This document shows positions 41,880 through 54,459 of a DNA stretch of 64,000 nucleotides, in pieces; position 1 is the stretch's first letter, and each line of letters opens with the position of its first letter. The stretch is taken from the NCBI GenBank assembly GCA_963556495.2, contig OY747721.1, positions 10,494,149 through 10,558,148 on the forward strand, in the 5' to 3' direction. The DNA is from Valencia hispanica (Eukaryota; Chordata; Actinopteri; Cyprinodontiformes; Valenciidae). The position numbers and the translations under genes are program-made. Below the pieces are notes generated by a model, which had not been told where the DNA came from, searched no databases, and saw nothing but the letters and a program-made list of their open reading frames with translations.

Positions 41880-43265
41880 TCAGCAGCTCTGCACTGAACT
41901 CATCAGGAAGGCTGTTCCAGATATGGGGAAACTGAAACTGAAAGCTTCTTCTCTATGTTTGGTTCTGAGTCTAGGGATGTTTAGTAGGCTAGAGTTGGAG
42001 GAGCTGAGTGGTCTTGGTGGTTGGTACGGTGACAACAAGCCATTTAATGATTTATAAACTAATAGGAGTATTTTGAAATCTATTCTCTGAGCTACAAGAA
42101 ACCAGTGTAAGGACTTTAGAACTGGGGTGATGTGCTCTACTTTCCTGGTTCTAGTGAGGACGCGAGCAGCAGCGTTCTGGATCAGCTGCAGCTGTCTGAT
42201 GAGGACGCTGTTGCAGTAATCAGTCCGACTAAAGATAAAAACGCATGGATGAGTTTTTTGAGGTCCTGTTCTAGTGAGGACGCGAGCGGCAGCGTTCTGG
42301 ATCAGCTGCAGCTGTCTGATTGAGTTTTTAGGCAGACCTATGAGGACACTGTTGGAGTAATCAATCTGACTAGACAAACGCATGGATGAGTTTAAGTCAG
42401 TCCTTCTAGAAATGTTCTTCAGGTGATAGAAGGCTGACCTTGTTATTGCCTTTATGTGACCCTGGAGGTTCAGGTCTGAGTCCATCACTACACCTAGGTT
42501 TCGTGCCTGATCAGTAGTTTCTAGCTGTATTAATTGAAGCTGTGTGCTTTATCTTGATCGTTCCTCTTTAGGTCCAAAAATCATTACTTCAGTTTTGTTC
42601 CTATTCAACTGGAGAAAGTTATGGCACATCCATCCATTTATTTGGTCGATGCATTGATTTAGGGTTTGAACGGGTTTAAAGTCACCTGGTGACATTGTAA
42701 TGTAAAGCTGAGTATCATCCGCGTAGTTACAATAACTAATGTTATTGGTTGGTATAATCTGGCTTAGTGGGAGCATGTAGATATTAAATAGGAGAGGCTC
42801 TAAGATGGAGCCCTCGGGCACCCCACATGTGAATTCTGTTTGTTCTGATGAAAAGTTTCCTATTGAAACAAAGAAGTCTCGTTTCTTTAGGTAGGACTCA
42901 AACCAGCCAAGTACTGTACCAGAGAGCCCAACCCAGCTCTCCAGTCGTTCTAATAGTATTTCGTGATCAGCAGTGTTAAATGCTGCACTGAGGTCCAACA
43001 AAACCAGCACTGTGGTTCTACAACAGTCTGTATTTATGCGGATGTCATTGAAAACTTTGACGAGGGCAGTCTCGGTGCTGTGGTGAGCACGGAAACCAGA
43101 CTGAAAAACATCAAAGCGGTTTGTCATTGTTAGGAGGCTATTTGATTGGTGAAACACAGCTTTTTCAATGATTTTACTGATGAATGGAAGATTATGATTA
43201 AGATTATAATGGAAGATTACAGGATTATGATGGCGTGATTTAGCTAAATCTAAGATTCTTCTCAA
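41880..43265 (-). pseudogene. L2-like reverse transcriptase with one in-frame stop
   Basis: The frame reads [58 protein letters not shown] and the catalytic [11 protein letters not shown] box, then [14 protein letters not shown]. It is interrupted only by a stop at 42549-42551 and continues in the same phase to 41880. GVPEGS in place of the usual GVPQGS is a visible change. A 120-base duplication near 42148-42387 repeats RQLQLIQNAAARVLTRT without breaking the frame. Confidence 0.88.
42148..42387. repeat. tandem duplication, 120-bp period
   Basis: GTTCTAGTGAGGACGCGAGC starts at 42148 and again at 42268, and the following roughly 45 bases are almost identical (one change). The later parts diverge by small indels but both contain AACGCATGGATGAGTTT. 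Confidence 0.9.
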
Positions 43266-43359
43266 AGCTTGGATGCTTTCAAGACTCTGTATTATGGATT
43301 TTTTGGATTAATTACCAATTTCAGCTTGTGTTGGATGGTCTAATTTGTCCATCCACAAG

Positions 43360-43605
43360 ATGAGGCACTAATATATTTAACTCCACAAAGGTGGCCAAGT
43401 CCAGTCTTCTAGCACTAGCCAACTATCCTGCAACTTTTAGATGTGTCTCTTTTCCCACACACCTAATGAAATAACTGTCTCTGCAGATCTGAATAACATG
43501 CTGATGAGGTAATTCAGCCATTTGATTCCGGTGTGTTGGAGAAGGGATGTATCTAAAAGTTGCAGAGTTGACGGTCTCGAGGTCAGGACTTGGTCAACCC
43601 TGAGT
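43360..43605. repeat. hAT-like MITE-style repeat
   Basis: GCAACTTTTAGATGTGTCTC and TGTATCTAAAAGTTGCAGAG form inverted inner sequences around GTGTGTTGGAGAAGGG. The arrangement is of a common fish non-autonomous repeat. Confidence 0.5.
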
Positions 43606-43619
43606 TAAATATGCATATC

Positions 43620-46600
43620 TTGTTTAATTGTTGTAATTTGTCCTGTCTCAACTTGTTTTTAACTTGTGCTGCAGTCAGTCTGTCTGTTTTATATATTCTT
43701 TTCCCTGGGTGAGTAAAACAAAAATGTGAAGTTATTTGCTGTTTCACCTGCAGATGGCAATGTTGCACAGTGGCACTAAGGGAACAGTCACGCTTCATGA
43801 ACTAAAAAAATCAAATTTTAAGAGAAAAAGGATAAAAACAGACATTTATAATTATTTCCATGAAATGTATTCTTTGATAAGAAAAAGATGTATAGATTTG
43901 TAAAAACAACAGTGATGGGGAGTTTCAGTGAGAGCAAATGTTTGAGTAGGTAATTTTTTTTTTACATCATATGAAATGTAACACATTTATCTACATAGTT
44001 CAGGGTAATCATATTTCTGCGGTTAGAGTTTAGGTGTCAGATCATTAATTTTCTTACCCCACTTAACACTTTGAAATCTAAAGAACCACTGCTTATTTTA
44101 CCCAGATGCTGCTGCTAACCTTGTCACACCTAAACTAAAAACAATGTTTTCACGCCTTGACTTAACACTTCACATCTACAACCACAGGGGAGCATGCTGG
44201 CGTTTAGTCAGGTGCATACATACTGTAGATCACTGCGGTTCAGAGAAGTGGGCTCCATTTTCACAAGATGTCTAAGGGCAGCATACAGTCTGTATTCTTG
44301 GTCTAAATGTTATTAGGGAAATACGAAGGTGCTGCAGAGTCAGTGAGTTCTTCTTTTTTGGGAGGGGATTCCCACATGGTTTGGACCACATTTTATCATA
44401 ATGCCAACAAAGACGGGAGACCTCTGTTCAGAGGAGTAAGTAGGTGCATTATGTGCCTCTGTATCTGAGTGCAAACATGGAGGAGAGCCTCAGATTAAAC
44501 ATTGTTCAGTGTTTTTTTTTTGGGGCTGACCTTTTTCACCTCTGATTCACAGCTGAGGAATGCTTTTTGTCCAAGTCCAGAGTCTGCACCTTTGACATCT
44601 TTGTACACCTCAACTGTCTGTGTTCGCTGTTTTTCAACACTTGGCACTCTTTTTCTCTCATCAACTTACAATTCACTTACAAACATTTCCCTAAGTAGCC
44701 AAATATGAGCACAGAAGATCTTAAAGTTCCAACCCAGATGGAGATCTCCATGGGTCTGCACAAAAGGAAATCCCCTGCTGGATTAACAGGACCGTTCTTC
44801 AGGAATGGGTTCACAGACAAAGAAAAAGCAGAGGCAAGAAAACACAGACCACCCTGGTTTTCTCTTTTTGCTGAAATATCATCCTGCCTGACTCACATTT
44901 GCCTTTCATTTAACCCTTTACAGCAAGTAGAAAATATTGACCTCATCTGCCTACCTGTCTGAAAAGAGGTGAAATCTTCTCAGAGCATGTTTTAAGCCTA
45001 ACACTTTGATGACCACACCAAAGATAAAAGAAAAATCAATGCAGTCAATCAATAAATCCAGATGGAGTCAAATCATTCTAAAGTTTAAAAAGAATAGTTT
45101 TGGAAAATAGTCAAGTCACTACATGACACATCTTTCAGGTGTGGGGAGAAATGCATGTTTCGTTTTTGCTTTTACATCTTTAATTTTCTTTCAAATGAAT
45201 ACATCAGTATGGATCAGGAACTATAAACCATCATACTTGACCCCTTTTCACTCTTCAATATGACCCTGACATTTTAAACATCTTCATTAGGTGATAAAAT
45301 ATAAGACTAAAAGACATCAATGATTGATATTGAGTTAAGTCAGATTTTTTTGTGAGGAAGCTATAGTCTAATTTGATAGATTCAATTAATTATTTGATCT
45401 AAATGCGTACAGTGATAAAAGCAATATTTTTTCTATTTTTGTGGAACTTAAAAACATAGGTTGGATTGATCAACGTCCAGATTCGACCACTCATACCCCA
45501 TTCTGCGTCCAGTCGGACCAAAATCTCTGTACGGCTTAATGTATAGTTTGGATGCGTGCCTCTTAACTACCAGCAACTGGAGACACCCAATAAGACTCCT
45601 AAGACTAGCCTGGTACATAAAATATATAGTAGCATGATTGCGTCTGTGTTAACATTCCCGCCACCAGTTTAACAGATAAGCTGATGGTAAATGGTTTGAA
45701 GGTGTGATGTTCTTGTGATCACTTGATTTCCTGTTTTCTTTCCTGAATGGTCTTTTCATTTTTAGTCACTTCCTCTGGAGATCGTTAATTAGAGCCGGAG
45801 TCATGAATAGAGTGTTGTAGAGAAGGGTGAAGACAACATTTACCCTCTTTGTAAGAGTCTCATGAGTCTCATTCGGAGTCTTTTTTCTATTCCTGAAAAC
45901 CTCTTGCACAGTTTAATAACTTTTTACATTCAATCTGTTGATATTTTTCTTCTTGTCCAGGTTTTGTTTGTCTTTTATTTTGCCATTCTCTTTTTCTTGA
46001 ATCATGTCTGGACCATCTGTCTCCAACATAACCTCAACAGTTGAGTGCGTTTGTCCTCATCAGAAAGAGTAACATTTTCATTCGAAATAACTCATGCACC
46101 TCTTGTCCTTGAGTGATTAACCGGCTTTAGATTACATCATATCGTCAGATCGACCTGTGTGTGGCCTTTTCTCTGGGGTGTGACTTCATCATTTGAAACA
46201 TAACCCTAACCTAACAGACCTTTATCTTTGTCTGAGCTGCTAAAATTAAAAAGTTAACCACCTGTTGTGTGTCAGTGTGCACGTGCCCTCTCAGTCCTTA
46301 AATACAAGCTACACTGACTGCCTTGTAAAAAAAAGGGAAAACACTGGGATCCATGTCATGCATTTTAATCATCCACTGGAGTGTGTTTTGTTGCTTGACA
46401 TTCCTCTCATATCTCCGCCCGGTCACGGTTCTCCCACAGGGGTGCTGGATTGTGAAGGTACTTTACTTTTTTGTATTATACAAAGAAAGGCTTTGGGCTT
46501 TTCTTTTGAAAGATAGATACATCAGTGTTGGGGTATACATCAGTTTGCCCCCATGCAACAAATGCTCCATTTCTTTTGTTAAAAACATTTCTTCAAACTT

Positions 46601-47030
46601 TTTTCTAAAATGAAAGGAAAAGTTCTGTTTTCCAAAAGAAAAAGAGAGATTTATGAGTCAGTTTAGAAATCCCCTAAGAAATGCTATAGTTTGTGAACTA
46701 CAGAACACGGTCAGTTTTCATATCAAGTTGGCTGCTTTCAAACTTCCTAGAAGTCACACATAATTTGCACAACTAATCATGTCCCAGTATCTGCAACTTT
46801 ATAGATTTCTTCTGCTTTTACTTTTTTGAGACACCAACATGTTTCATATCATCAGGCAAATCTTTTTATCAAATCATGAGATAACTGTTTGAAATCTACA
46901 TTCAGTATCACAAGCCTCATCAAGGAAATTACTTCAACAGAATTTGTCTGACAACAGGAGTTCTCAAAACACATCATCCCCTAATCTAAAGAAAGTGGAA
47001 AACAGTTGAGAAGCAGTGACCGATAACTCT
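43620..47030. other. intergenic stretch, nothing convincing
   Basis: AT-rich sequence with only short uninformative open frames; no splice-bounded exon or recognisable domain on either strand. Confidence 0.4.
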
Positions 47031-47039
47031 CAGTGTGGT

Positions 47040-47720
47040 GTCTTCTCTGAACCACAAGGAGATACATTTTCAACGGCATGACAGGTGGTGAAACTCCCAG
47101 GCAGTGGCTGTCCAACCAAAATTACTTCAAGAAAGCATCAACAACTCATCCAGAAGGTTACAAAAGAATTCAGACTAACATTTAAATCATTGAAGACCTC
47201 AGCTGCCTCAGTGTTAATGATTAAAGAATAGGAAAGAGACTAGGCAAATATAGCATCCATGATAGATTTCAAGGGAAATTCCACTGGTGGCTGGAAAGAA
47301 CACCAAGGCCCCTCTCACATTTGCGAAAAAACATTAGATGATCCCCATCGCCTTTGCAAAATAACCTGTAGACTAATTGGACAAAAGTAGAACTTTTGGG
47401 GAGGTGTGGCTTCCACTAGATATGGTGTAAAACTAACACAGCACTTCAGGGAAAGAGCATCATGCCTAAAGCGAGACATTTTATGTGGTAGTGTAAGTGT
47501 AATGGAAAACTGGACAATTAAATGGAAACATTCTACTCTAATAGAAAACCCTGGAGGATAATGTCCATCCATCAGTTTGTAATCTTTAAACACACTATGA
47601 TTATGCAGCAGGACAATGATCCAAAGCACTCCAGCAAGTCCACCTCTGAATGGCTCAATACAATAATAAATAAAAAGAATGGTGGTTTTGGAGTGGCCTT
47701 GTCAGACACCAGATTAAGAT
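47040..47720 (+). pseudogene. degraded Tc1-like transposase
   Basis: The DDE region survives as MQQDNDPKHSSKSTSEWL (47600-47660). Upstream words such as CACTGGTGGCTGGAAAGAAC and CATCCAGAAGGTTACAAAAG match the N-terminal half of the family. Many stops. Confidence 0.65.
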
Positions 47721-48129
47721 GCATTTCTTGTTTGTATTTAAACTACATCAACAATGTAAATGTACAAGACCAGCTAACTTTCAAGTCAGAGTCTCAAAAA
47801 CATCTATGGTTCAAAACTATCACCCAGGAGCAAAACTATCACCCAGGAGTTTGTTGGAAGTGCAACCAACTGTGATGAAGCAAAACAAAACAACTTTTCA
47901 AAATCATCCTATGAGCATGCCTATCCAGCCTTCCAGCTTCTACAAACAACTTTGTACATCTTCGTTTTAGATGTATGCAGTGCTGTGTTTGTTATTGCTT
48001 GCACCTTCGCCAGTAGAGTGTCATTATAATTTTATCCATAACAAAAATTGCAGCTAAATGTTGCTAGTCACTTTTTTGAAAAATAGTCACTAGAGGGATC
48101 AGCATACTAAGTACATATGGTGCCAAAGT

Positions 48130-48739
48130 GGCTCACCGTTCACACCGCCCAAAGCGTCAATGCCTAGAACGGCAAGATTACATGTTAAGTCTATGGTTGA
48201 GGCCGTCAGAGTCTCTGCGGTGCTTTGTGTGCTTTGGCCACGGCAATTTTTGAAGCTGTTGCTGCTTTCCAAGCTTCAAAGCGGCAAAAACCAGAAACGC
48301 AGAAGTTCAGCTTGGTGAACCTTCGGCATTGTCCCCTTAGCGTCAACCAATCAGAGCGTCTCACTGTAGTGCCGTCACTACACATTTAAAGTAGCGCTGA
48401 AAGCAAACCTCATCCATGCGTAGCTCCTGGAGCAAATGGTTAAACTCTCCAAACTCAGAATGCCTCTCGGGAATGGGATGTGTCCACAAACGGCGCTAAT
48501 GCGCCCGACGCCGAGGTTGTCTAGCTTTATTTAGCAAATAAAGCCAAGCCACGATGTGATCCGCCATTGTTTAAAACATCGGGCAACAGAGGAAGCCCCG
48601 CCCACACTGTCTTTTTTTGTTCAACAAGTTGTAGCCATTGCAAGCTTTGTAAGCTTCAGGCTTAAAAATGTATACGCTTCAAACTAGTCGCTTTGTGAGA
48701 GTTTTTTGACTCTGACACAGTGTGCGGTGTGGACGTGGC
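48130..48739 (-). mobile_element. PIF/Harbinger-like element
   Basis: The ends GGCTCACCGTTCACACCGC and inverted GCGGTGTGGACGTGGC show an imperfect terminal inverted repeat. The interior has a transposase start on the minus strand. Confidence 0.7.
48388..48567 (-). pseudogene. Harbinger-like transposase N-terminus with one stop
   Basis: MADHIVAWLYLLNKARQPRR, a TAG, then RRLWTHPIPERHSEFGEFNH and LLQELRMDEVCFQRYF. The R-R-x-W-x-HP...EFGEF..L..ELR.D...F.RYF pattern is the characteristic start of PIF/Harbinger nuclease proteins. Confidence 0.8.
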
Positions 48740-49325
48740 ATTAGAAACATTGCATGCTTCCTGATTGTTTTGCCTTTTGTGATGTCATCAGTGAAGCATC
48801 ATTTGCTGTTTGTCTTCAGTGTGTTTCATTTAGTAAAAACTTGTATCTGAAAAGTCAATGGAAATCAATACCCTCCTGTAGCCTATTTTTATCAACAGTT
48901 TATATTAATTGTTGAAAACAAATACGCCTCAGAAGGGTTCACTTTAACTTAACTCATGGTTAAGCTGCTTAACCCACACATTTTATCAATGCATGCAGTT
49001 GATCAGATTTTGGTAAAAACCTGAATGACTTCGGTGAGGATCCCCTCAGTGAGAGAAGAGACCGAACTTCTCTCTTTCTGTCTGGATGGTGCAGACTGGG
49101 TGGAGGAGGAGGAGGAGGAGGAGGTGCGGCACAGAAAATGATTAGGAAGAAGTTGGTGGGAAGCGCTCCTCTGCGTCTCAACAAACAGTCTGTGCTCGGT
49201 CAGTCAGCGCTGCGCCTGAACAGGAGGTTTCGGGTCCCATCTTCACTCCAAAACTTTTTCGGAATTGTTTTTGTTTTTCGTTGCATGTTTGGAGCAAACC
49301 GGTTGCAAAGTGCGAACGTGTCCGA

Positions 49326-49341
49326 ATGGATAAGCACAAAG
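49326..49341 (+). CDS. candidate first coding exon, possibly afap1l2 exon 1
   Basis: ATGGATAAGCACAAAG is followed by a strong GTAGGT donor at 49342, giving Met-Asp-Lys-His-Lys plus one base. Mammalian AFAP1L2 (an actin-filament-associated adaptor of Src and PI3-kinase signalling) begins Met-Glu-Arg-Tyr-Lys-Ala with the same length to a phase-1 junction, and lies on the same human chromosome arm as ATRNL1 in divergent orientation. The upstream 200 bases are GC-rich with a GGA repeat, as in a promoter or 5' UTR. No second exon was found. An alternative reading of the same exon, in another frame, would begin MFGANRLQSANV. Confidence 0.35.
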
Positions 49342-49826
49342 GTAGGTGGAGATTTTTATGAGTTTACATGTAAGCGTTGCTTATTTGCTGTGTAGTGTCA
49401 AATCGATTTGAGGACAAACATTTCTCATGAACTCTGTGAAGAAGTGGTTGCATTGGACTGTGGGCGATTCTGGTGGTAGATTTACAAAAGCAACGTAGGT
49501 CTACATGGTATTTAATCATTTTAGTGCATTCGAGTAAAAGTATGCCACAGCTTAAAGCATTTTCAGGTGTGCTGACTTTTTTTTTTTTTATTGGATTTGT
49601 CTGCCACGTTCCGTTCGTCTGTCATCTGTCAACACCTGTCAGCCAAACTACTCAACTGTATGGTAAGATGTTTGTGTAAATAGTCCAAATCCCTTTGATT
49701 AGATACATCTTCTCATAGCAGAGACAACACACAGTTAGAGCGGGGGTGTCCAAAGTGTGGCCCGGTACCATTCGCGGCTCGAGGAAGGACTTTGCGTGGC
49801 CCCCTACTGCAACTCCAGAATGATAC

Positions 49827-49831
<5 letters not shown>

Positions 49832-49881
<50 letters not shown>
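49832..49881. repeat. (AT)25 microsatellite
   Basis: Fifty bases of alternating A and T next to a GGCCC-rich hAT-like terminus. Confidence 0.97.
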
Positions 49882-49884
<3 letters not shown>

Positions 49885-50575
49885 CATAATATTTTAAGTA
49901 CAACGAAAAGTAGGTCCATTTCTTTTTTAAATAAACCCTGTTTTTTTTTACTTTAAGTTTAATTTGAAAGTAAATAAGACCACAAACGTTTACGATTTTA
50001 CATGAATCATATATTCTGTTTGTGTTGCTGAGTATAAAATGAGATGGAAAAAGGAAATATGGACTCTCCAATAAATGTGGAAACTATTTCCCTTTCTTTT
50101 AGCTAATAAGGCAGGACCTTTTTAATATTTTCAATCTAGAGTACAATGACTTACGGACTTATTTTCAACTAAAACAGTCTACAATATTTGTTTCATTTAT
50201 TTATTGGGTTTTTGTTCCCCTGTGAAATTGAAAAATGATTTTGGTCTGATTTTTGCCCATATTGCATCATGTTTAGACACCAATCAATCAGACATTTTCC
50301 CACTCTAGTTTCATAATTTTCTGCACACATTCAAACACTCTCACTTATAACTGTTTTTGTCAGCTAGTGGCATTTTTGTCCAACAAGTAGGGGTAAAAGT
50401 CTTAGTAAGTAAAAATGTCACATTAAGTGAACAAAAGTAGGCCTATTTGACACACAAGTCAACAGCTAGACCTATTAGTTGGGGGTTATGTAACACTATT
50501 AAACTACTGGTAGTGGTTATTAAAACGCCTAATATGTTAACTATTTGACCAAAATGCTAAACTTTAAATGTGCAG

Positions 50576-51131
50576 ACTAGTCAAATAGTATGGCATAAAA
50601 TGTAAACTAGTCTGTTATTAGAGCCTAAATGCATATTAATTGACTAGTTGAAGCATTTATAACACAAACCTCAATTGGTATTTTGTTGCTCTAGTTGAAA
50701 ACAAGACAAAAGTAGTTGCTGACTCTGTCTTACTTGTAAGGCCTAAGCTAGTTAGCATTATCTAACTGGACTAGTTTACTACTAAGACCAAGAACTTGTA
50801 AACTGGTCAACTAGTGTACTTTTTAGGTTGTTAGTTGTCAACTGGTTAAGTTTTTAACCAGAGTAGTTGACTAGTATGTACGTGTAAGGGCCACTAGTGA
50901 ACTTAACTAGTAAGCATGTAGGGGTTTATTTCCAACTTGGTCTAGTGATCAACTAATGTGTCAAAAAGTCCACTAGTTGGGACTAGAGCAGCACTTGAGG
51001 TTGTTAGTAGAACTTCTACCTCTACTAAAAGGCAGAAATAACCATAGTTGGCAAAAAGGTGTTACAATATTTAGCTGCACTTAACTAGTGCAGCTAAATA
51101 TTGGACTAGTGTTAGAAAATGTCTAACTAGT
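50576..51131. repeat. ACTAGT-rich degenerate repeat block
   Basis: The palindrome ACTAGT occurs 12 times in 556 bases (for example at 50576, 50606, 50643, 50769, 50891, 51084, 51105 and 51126), within diverged copies of a CAACTAGT-like unit. The random expectation is below one. Confidence 0.85.
51065..51103. repeat. perfect 16-bp hairpin with 7-base loop
   Basis: CAATATTTAGCTGCAC (51065-51080) is exactly inverted at 51088-51103; the loop is TTAACTA. It lies within the ACTAGT-rich block. Confidence 0.95.
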
Positions 51132-54100
51132 AAATTGTTAATCAGAAATAGGACAAAATGACTGTTGTGATCAAGAATAATAAGTATTTACACGAATGGT
51201 TTGCCATACTGCTTCACATCAAATCTTTGTTTCCCATGGAGTACATTATGCATCTCAGTGGGGTTTGCAAAATAGCTTATATTGTGGCCACTGATAAATT
51301 CCAAAAGCTGCAAGATCCATTCTCACAACATTCCTTAAATTCCTGTGGCTATTTGTTCATTAAGGATAAGCAAAGGAAATCTAATACTTCCCTATCAACA
51401 GTTGAGTTGAGTTTGGACCAAATTATGTTAGTGCTTTAATACATTAGCGTATTTGTACATGGATATACAGAAAATATTTGTTATGCTTTGCAGTAATTTC
51501 ACAAGTTTAAACCTACAGGGATCCAGTTTCGACCCCCTGCTTGTTCTGGTCCAGATGGGCAGCAGAAGCAACTTCCTTAGACTGGGAACAATAGCCACCA
51601 GTCAAACCAAGATTGGATCAGCAGAATTTGAAAGAAAACCGTCTTGCAGCCACATTCCTGTTCACCAGCTGACCAGACTGCTTAGCCTGTTTACTCCCAC
51701 TCTCTCTCAGAGTAAATAGTTCATGTAGCAAGAACCTAAAGTCAGAGGTGCTCTGTGTATGGCTTCCTATGAGGGTTTTCTCCACAGGCTTAGTGTTGGT
51801 CATTGTGGTGTTGATCACATGAATGAGTATTGCAACAGCGTAAGGTTTTCTTAGATGAAGAATTGCATAAAGTTGACCCGGCAATATTATGCCTCAGATC
51901 CACCTTGGCAAGTAGTAAAATCCCGTATCCACTATAAACTGTTGGGACTAATGTGGGATTGTGGAACAGGTGTAAGAATCAAAGGAAAGGGAGCAGCGGA
52001 GTGGCAGAGAAGATCATCAATTGTCTGTCTGATCTGACCTAAGACCTAAAACATGCAGGATACCGGCCCTTGAGGACCGACTTTGGGAACCCCTGATTTA
52101 GTGAAACCAATTAGGAAAGTGAACCAAAGGAATGAAGTATGATTTACAAACATTGTGACTTTTAAAAAATTGCAATCTGTCCTTCTACATCTGTGTAACC
52201 ACCCCAGCAAGTTATAGTCTCTCCTTCTCCGCTGACTTTTTCTGTACTACTGCATCCATCCCATGTTAACAGAGCATCTTGCTGGATAGCTTACTGTCTT
52301 CCCTGCTGCTCATACTGGGCCACTTCTTGTGATGGCACGCCAACAAGTTACCCAATTAAAGGTTTGAAAATACCAGGCTGGTAAAGTCATGATTTTATTT
52401 AAATACGTCACTGTGTGAATTTGATCCTGATAAAGTGTCCAGATATAATAATACCTCCTGTGGTTATGTGTAAACACTGTTTGATTGAGACTGTAGTCAC
52501 AACTTAGAAAGGGTGTCCTCACAGCAGATGTCACCACCTGAAAGCTCAAGGTTGGAAGGGAGCTTTGCAGCATTCAATTTGTTGACCGTCAGCACATCAG
52601 GTGGGATGTTGGTGTGCGAGCAGGGCCTGACATTTTAGTTTGGGTCAAGCTGCATGTGTAGAATGGGAATGTAACTGATTGGCAGGTCAAGTGACGCAGG
52701 TCACAGGGCTGCACCTGGGAATCAGATGCTCCAGAGAATGAACGGGTGTGTTTCAGCTGACGTAAGGAATGAAGTGTGCTTGTTTGGCTAAGAACTGCAA
52801 GCAGTTAGTGAAGGAGGTACTGTAAAGTGAAACCTGGGTGAACGAATGCAGGCTGGTGACAACGAAAGGTTTATTCTCTAGTTTTGATATGCTCCATGTT
52901 TCTGAAACCTGACTCATGCAGGACTGTTATATTTCCTAGATCAGCTAGATTAAACTAGTGAAAGCACCTGCAGATTTATCTGGTCTGACTGACCTTTGAG
53001 ATGTAATGACACATGGAGTTTAGCCAGCAAATGACTGGACTTTTGTTATGTGCAATTACATTCTTACATTACACAGTAGGAGAACTTTCAGTAAAATATG
53101 ATGGTGAAATAAAACTGAAGCAAAACATTGATTGTTACAGTAATAATGATTTTGTTAAGATAACATTATTAAAGACCGTATTTGTTATTTTGATTTTGAT
53201 AGCTGAACTTATTCAAAAATAATGAATTAAAGCCTACTACATTTTGATGTAATCTTTAACCAAAGAAAACTTTGGTGATCCAGGAAGTTTTCTGGCATTT
53301 CATTAAAATGATTCTAAACTGTATGAATGGTATGATGATGGAGTTTTAGATTTTGGGTTTAACATCTAAATGATTTGGTCTTTGCTAGGTTCTGAAACTA
53401 TTTAAATAAAACCACTCACTACAAATGTCACACATTTGTTACTAAACAAATAATACAAATATAGATGTGAAAAAAATATTTACTCCGGAGAATCATTTTA
53501 AAATGCTAGAATTGAAACATTTTGCACCTCCTTTTTATAACTTTAGATTGTATAATTCATAATTGTCATCTACAGTATTGCTTTATGATTTAATTAGGTG
53601 ACGTCGAGAATATAGTTTAAAACAAAGAAAATCAGTTGATGGTTATTTTAGGATAATGAGTTTAGCCACATGTAGCTGTGTGAGATGGGGTGAGAAACAT
53701 TATTCTTTGTTGCTAAAAGTTTCCACCATCAGCATCGTGGCTCATTTCTTATTTTTGTTGCACCAGATACAAAATCAGCTATTTACATGCATGAATGCAG
53801 CTGTGGTTTGAAATGAAGACAAGGGGCATCGTACTGCTTTTCTAGAGGGGAAAATGCTCATCAGCTGTAATGCTCACCCCTTCCCTCTCAGGATTGTGGT
53901 GGCTTTCTTCAGATGGTGTTTGTCTGTTACAAGACATGAATTTAGTTTCAGTTCAGTTTAACTAGTTTATTTATGCTGCACATTCCTGACAAATTTCATC
54001 TCAAGCCATTTTACAAGATAAACAATCCAAATTATACACAATAATAATAAAAATCGGTCCAATCATATTAATAGATTCGGACTCAATTTCGGTTTGGAGA

Positions 54101-54459
54101 GAGTTTTGTTCTTGGTGAATTTCACTAAACCAAACCAAATTACTTTGATCAACAGAGATGCATTATATGATTGAATAAAGATAAATGATAAACAAAATAA
54201 ACACTAATAAATAAATACATGCCATTAAGAATTTAGTTTTTTGTCGCGGGAGGGGTAAACCTTAATTGTATTTAGACGTATTACTGTACATTTAGCGTAC
54301 CTAAGGGAACCTAAGATTTATACAGTTGCTAAATTTTTTTTCATCTCCGCCTATAGCCTGTTGACTATGGCCTCACGCATTGCCAACTCAACACCATCTA
54401 AACGCCTTCACAGAGCCTGCTGATGAAATCTGCATGACAAAGTCTTTAAAAGGCACAAG

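Larger units (their letters stand above)
41618..43310 (-). mobile_element. 5'-truncated L2-like LINE
   Basis: Its 3' end is at 41618 (inverted GTGCTATGCAAATAAAATTG tail). It extends through the 3' UTR and most of the reverse transcriptase to about 43310, where homology stops mid-domain. It lies between atrnl1 and the candidate gene at 49.3 kb. Confidence 0.9.

Noticed and set aside
49138..49395. 85-codon plus-strand frame in the GC-rich segment
   Set aside because: It runs through the strong GTAGGT donor into obvious intron sequence; its second half (from MFGANRLQ) is kept only as an alternative reading of the candidate exon.
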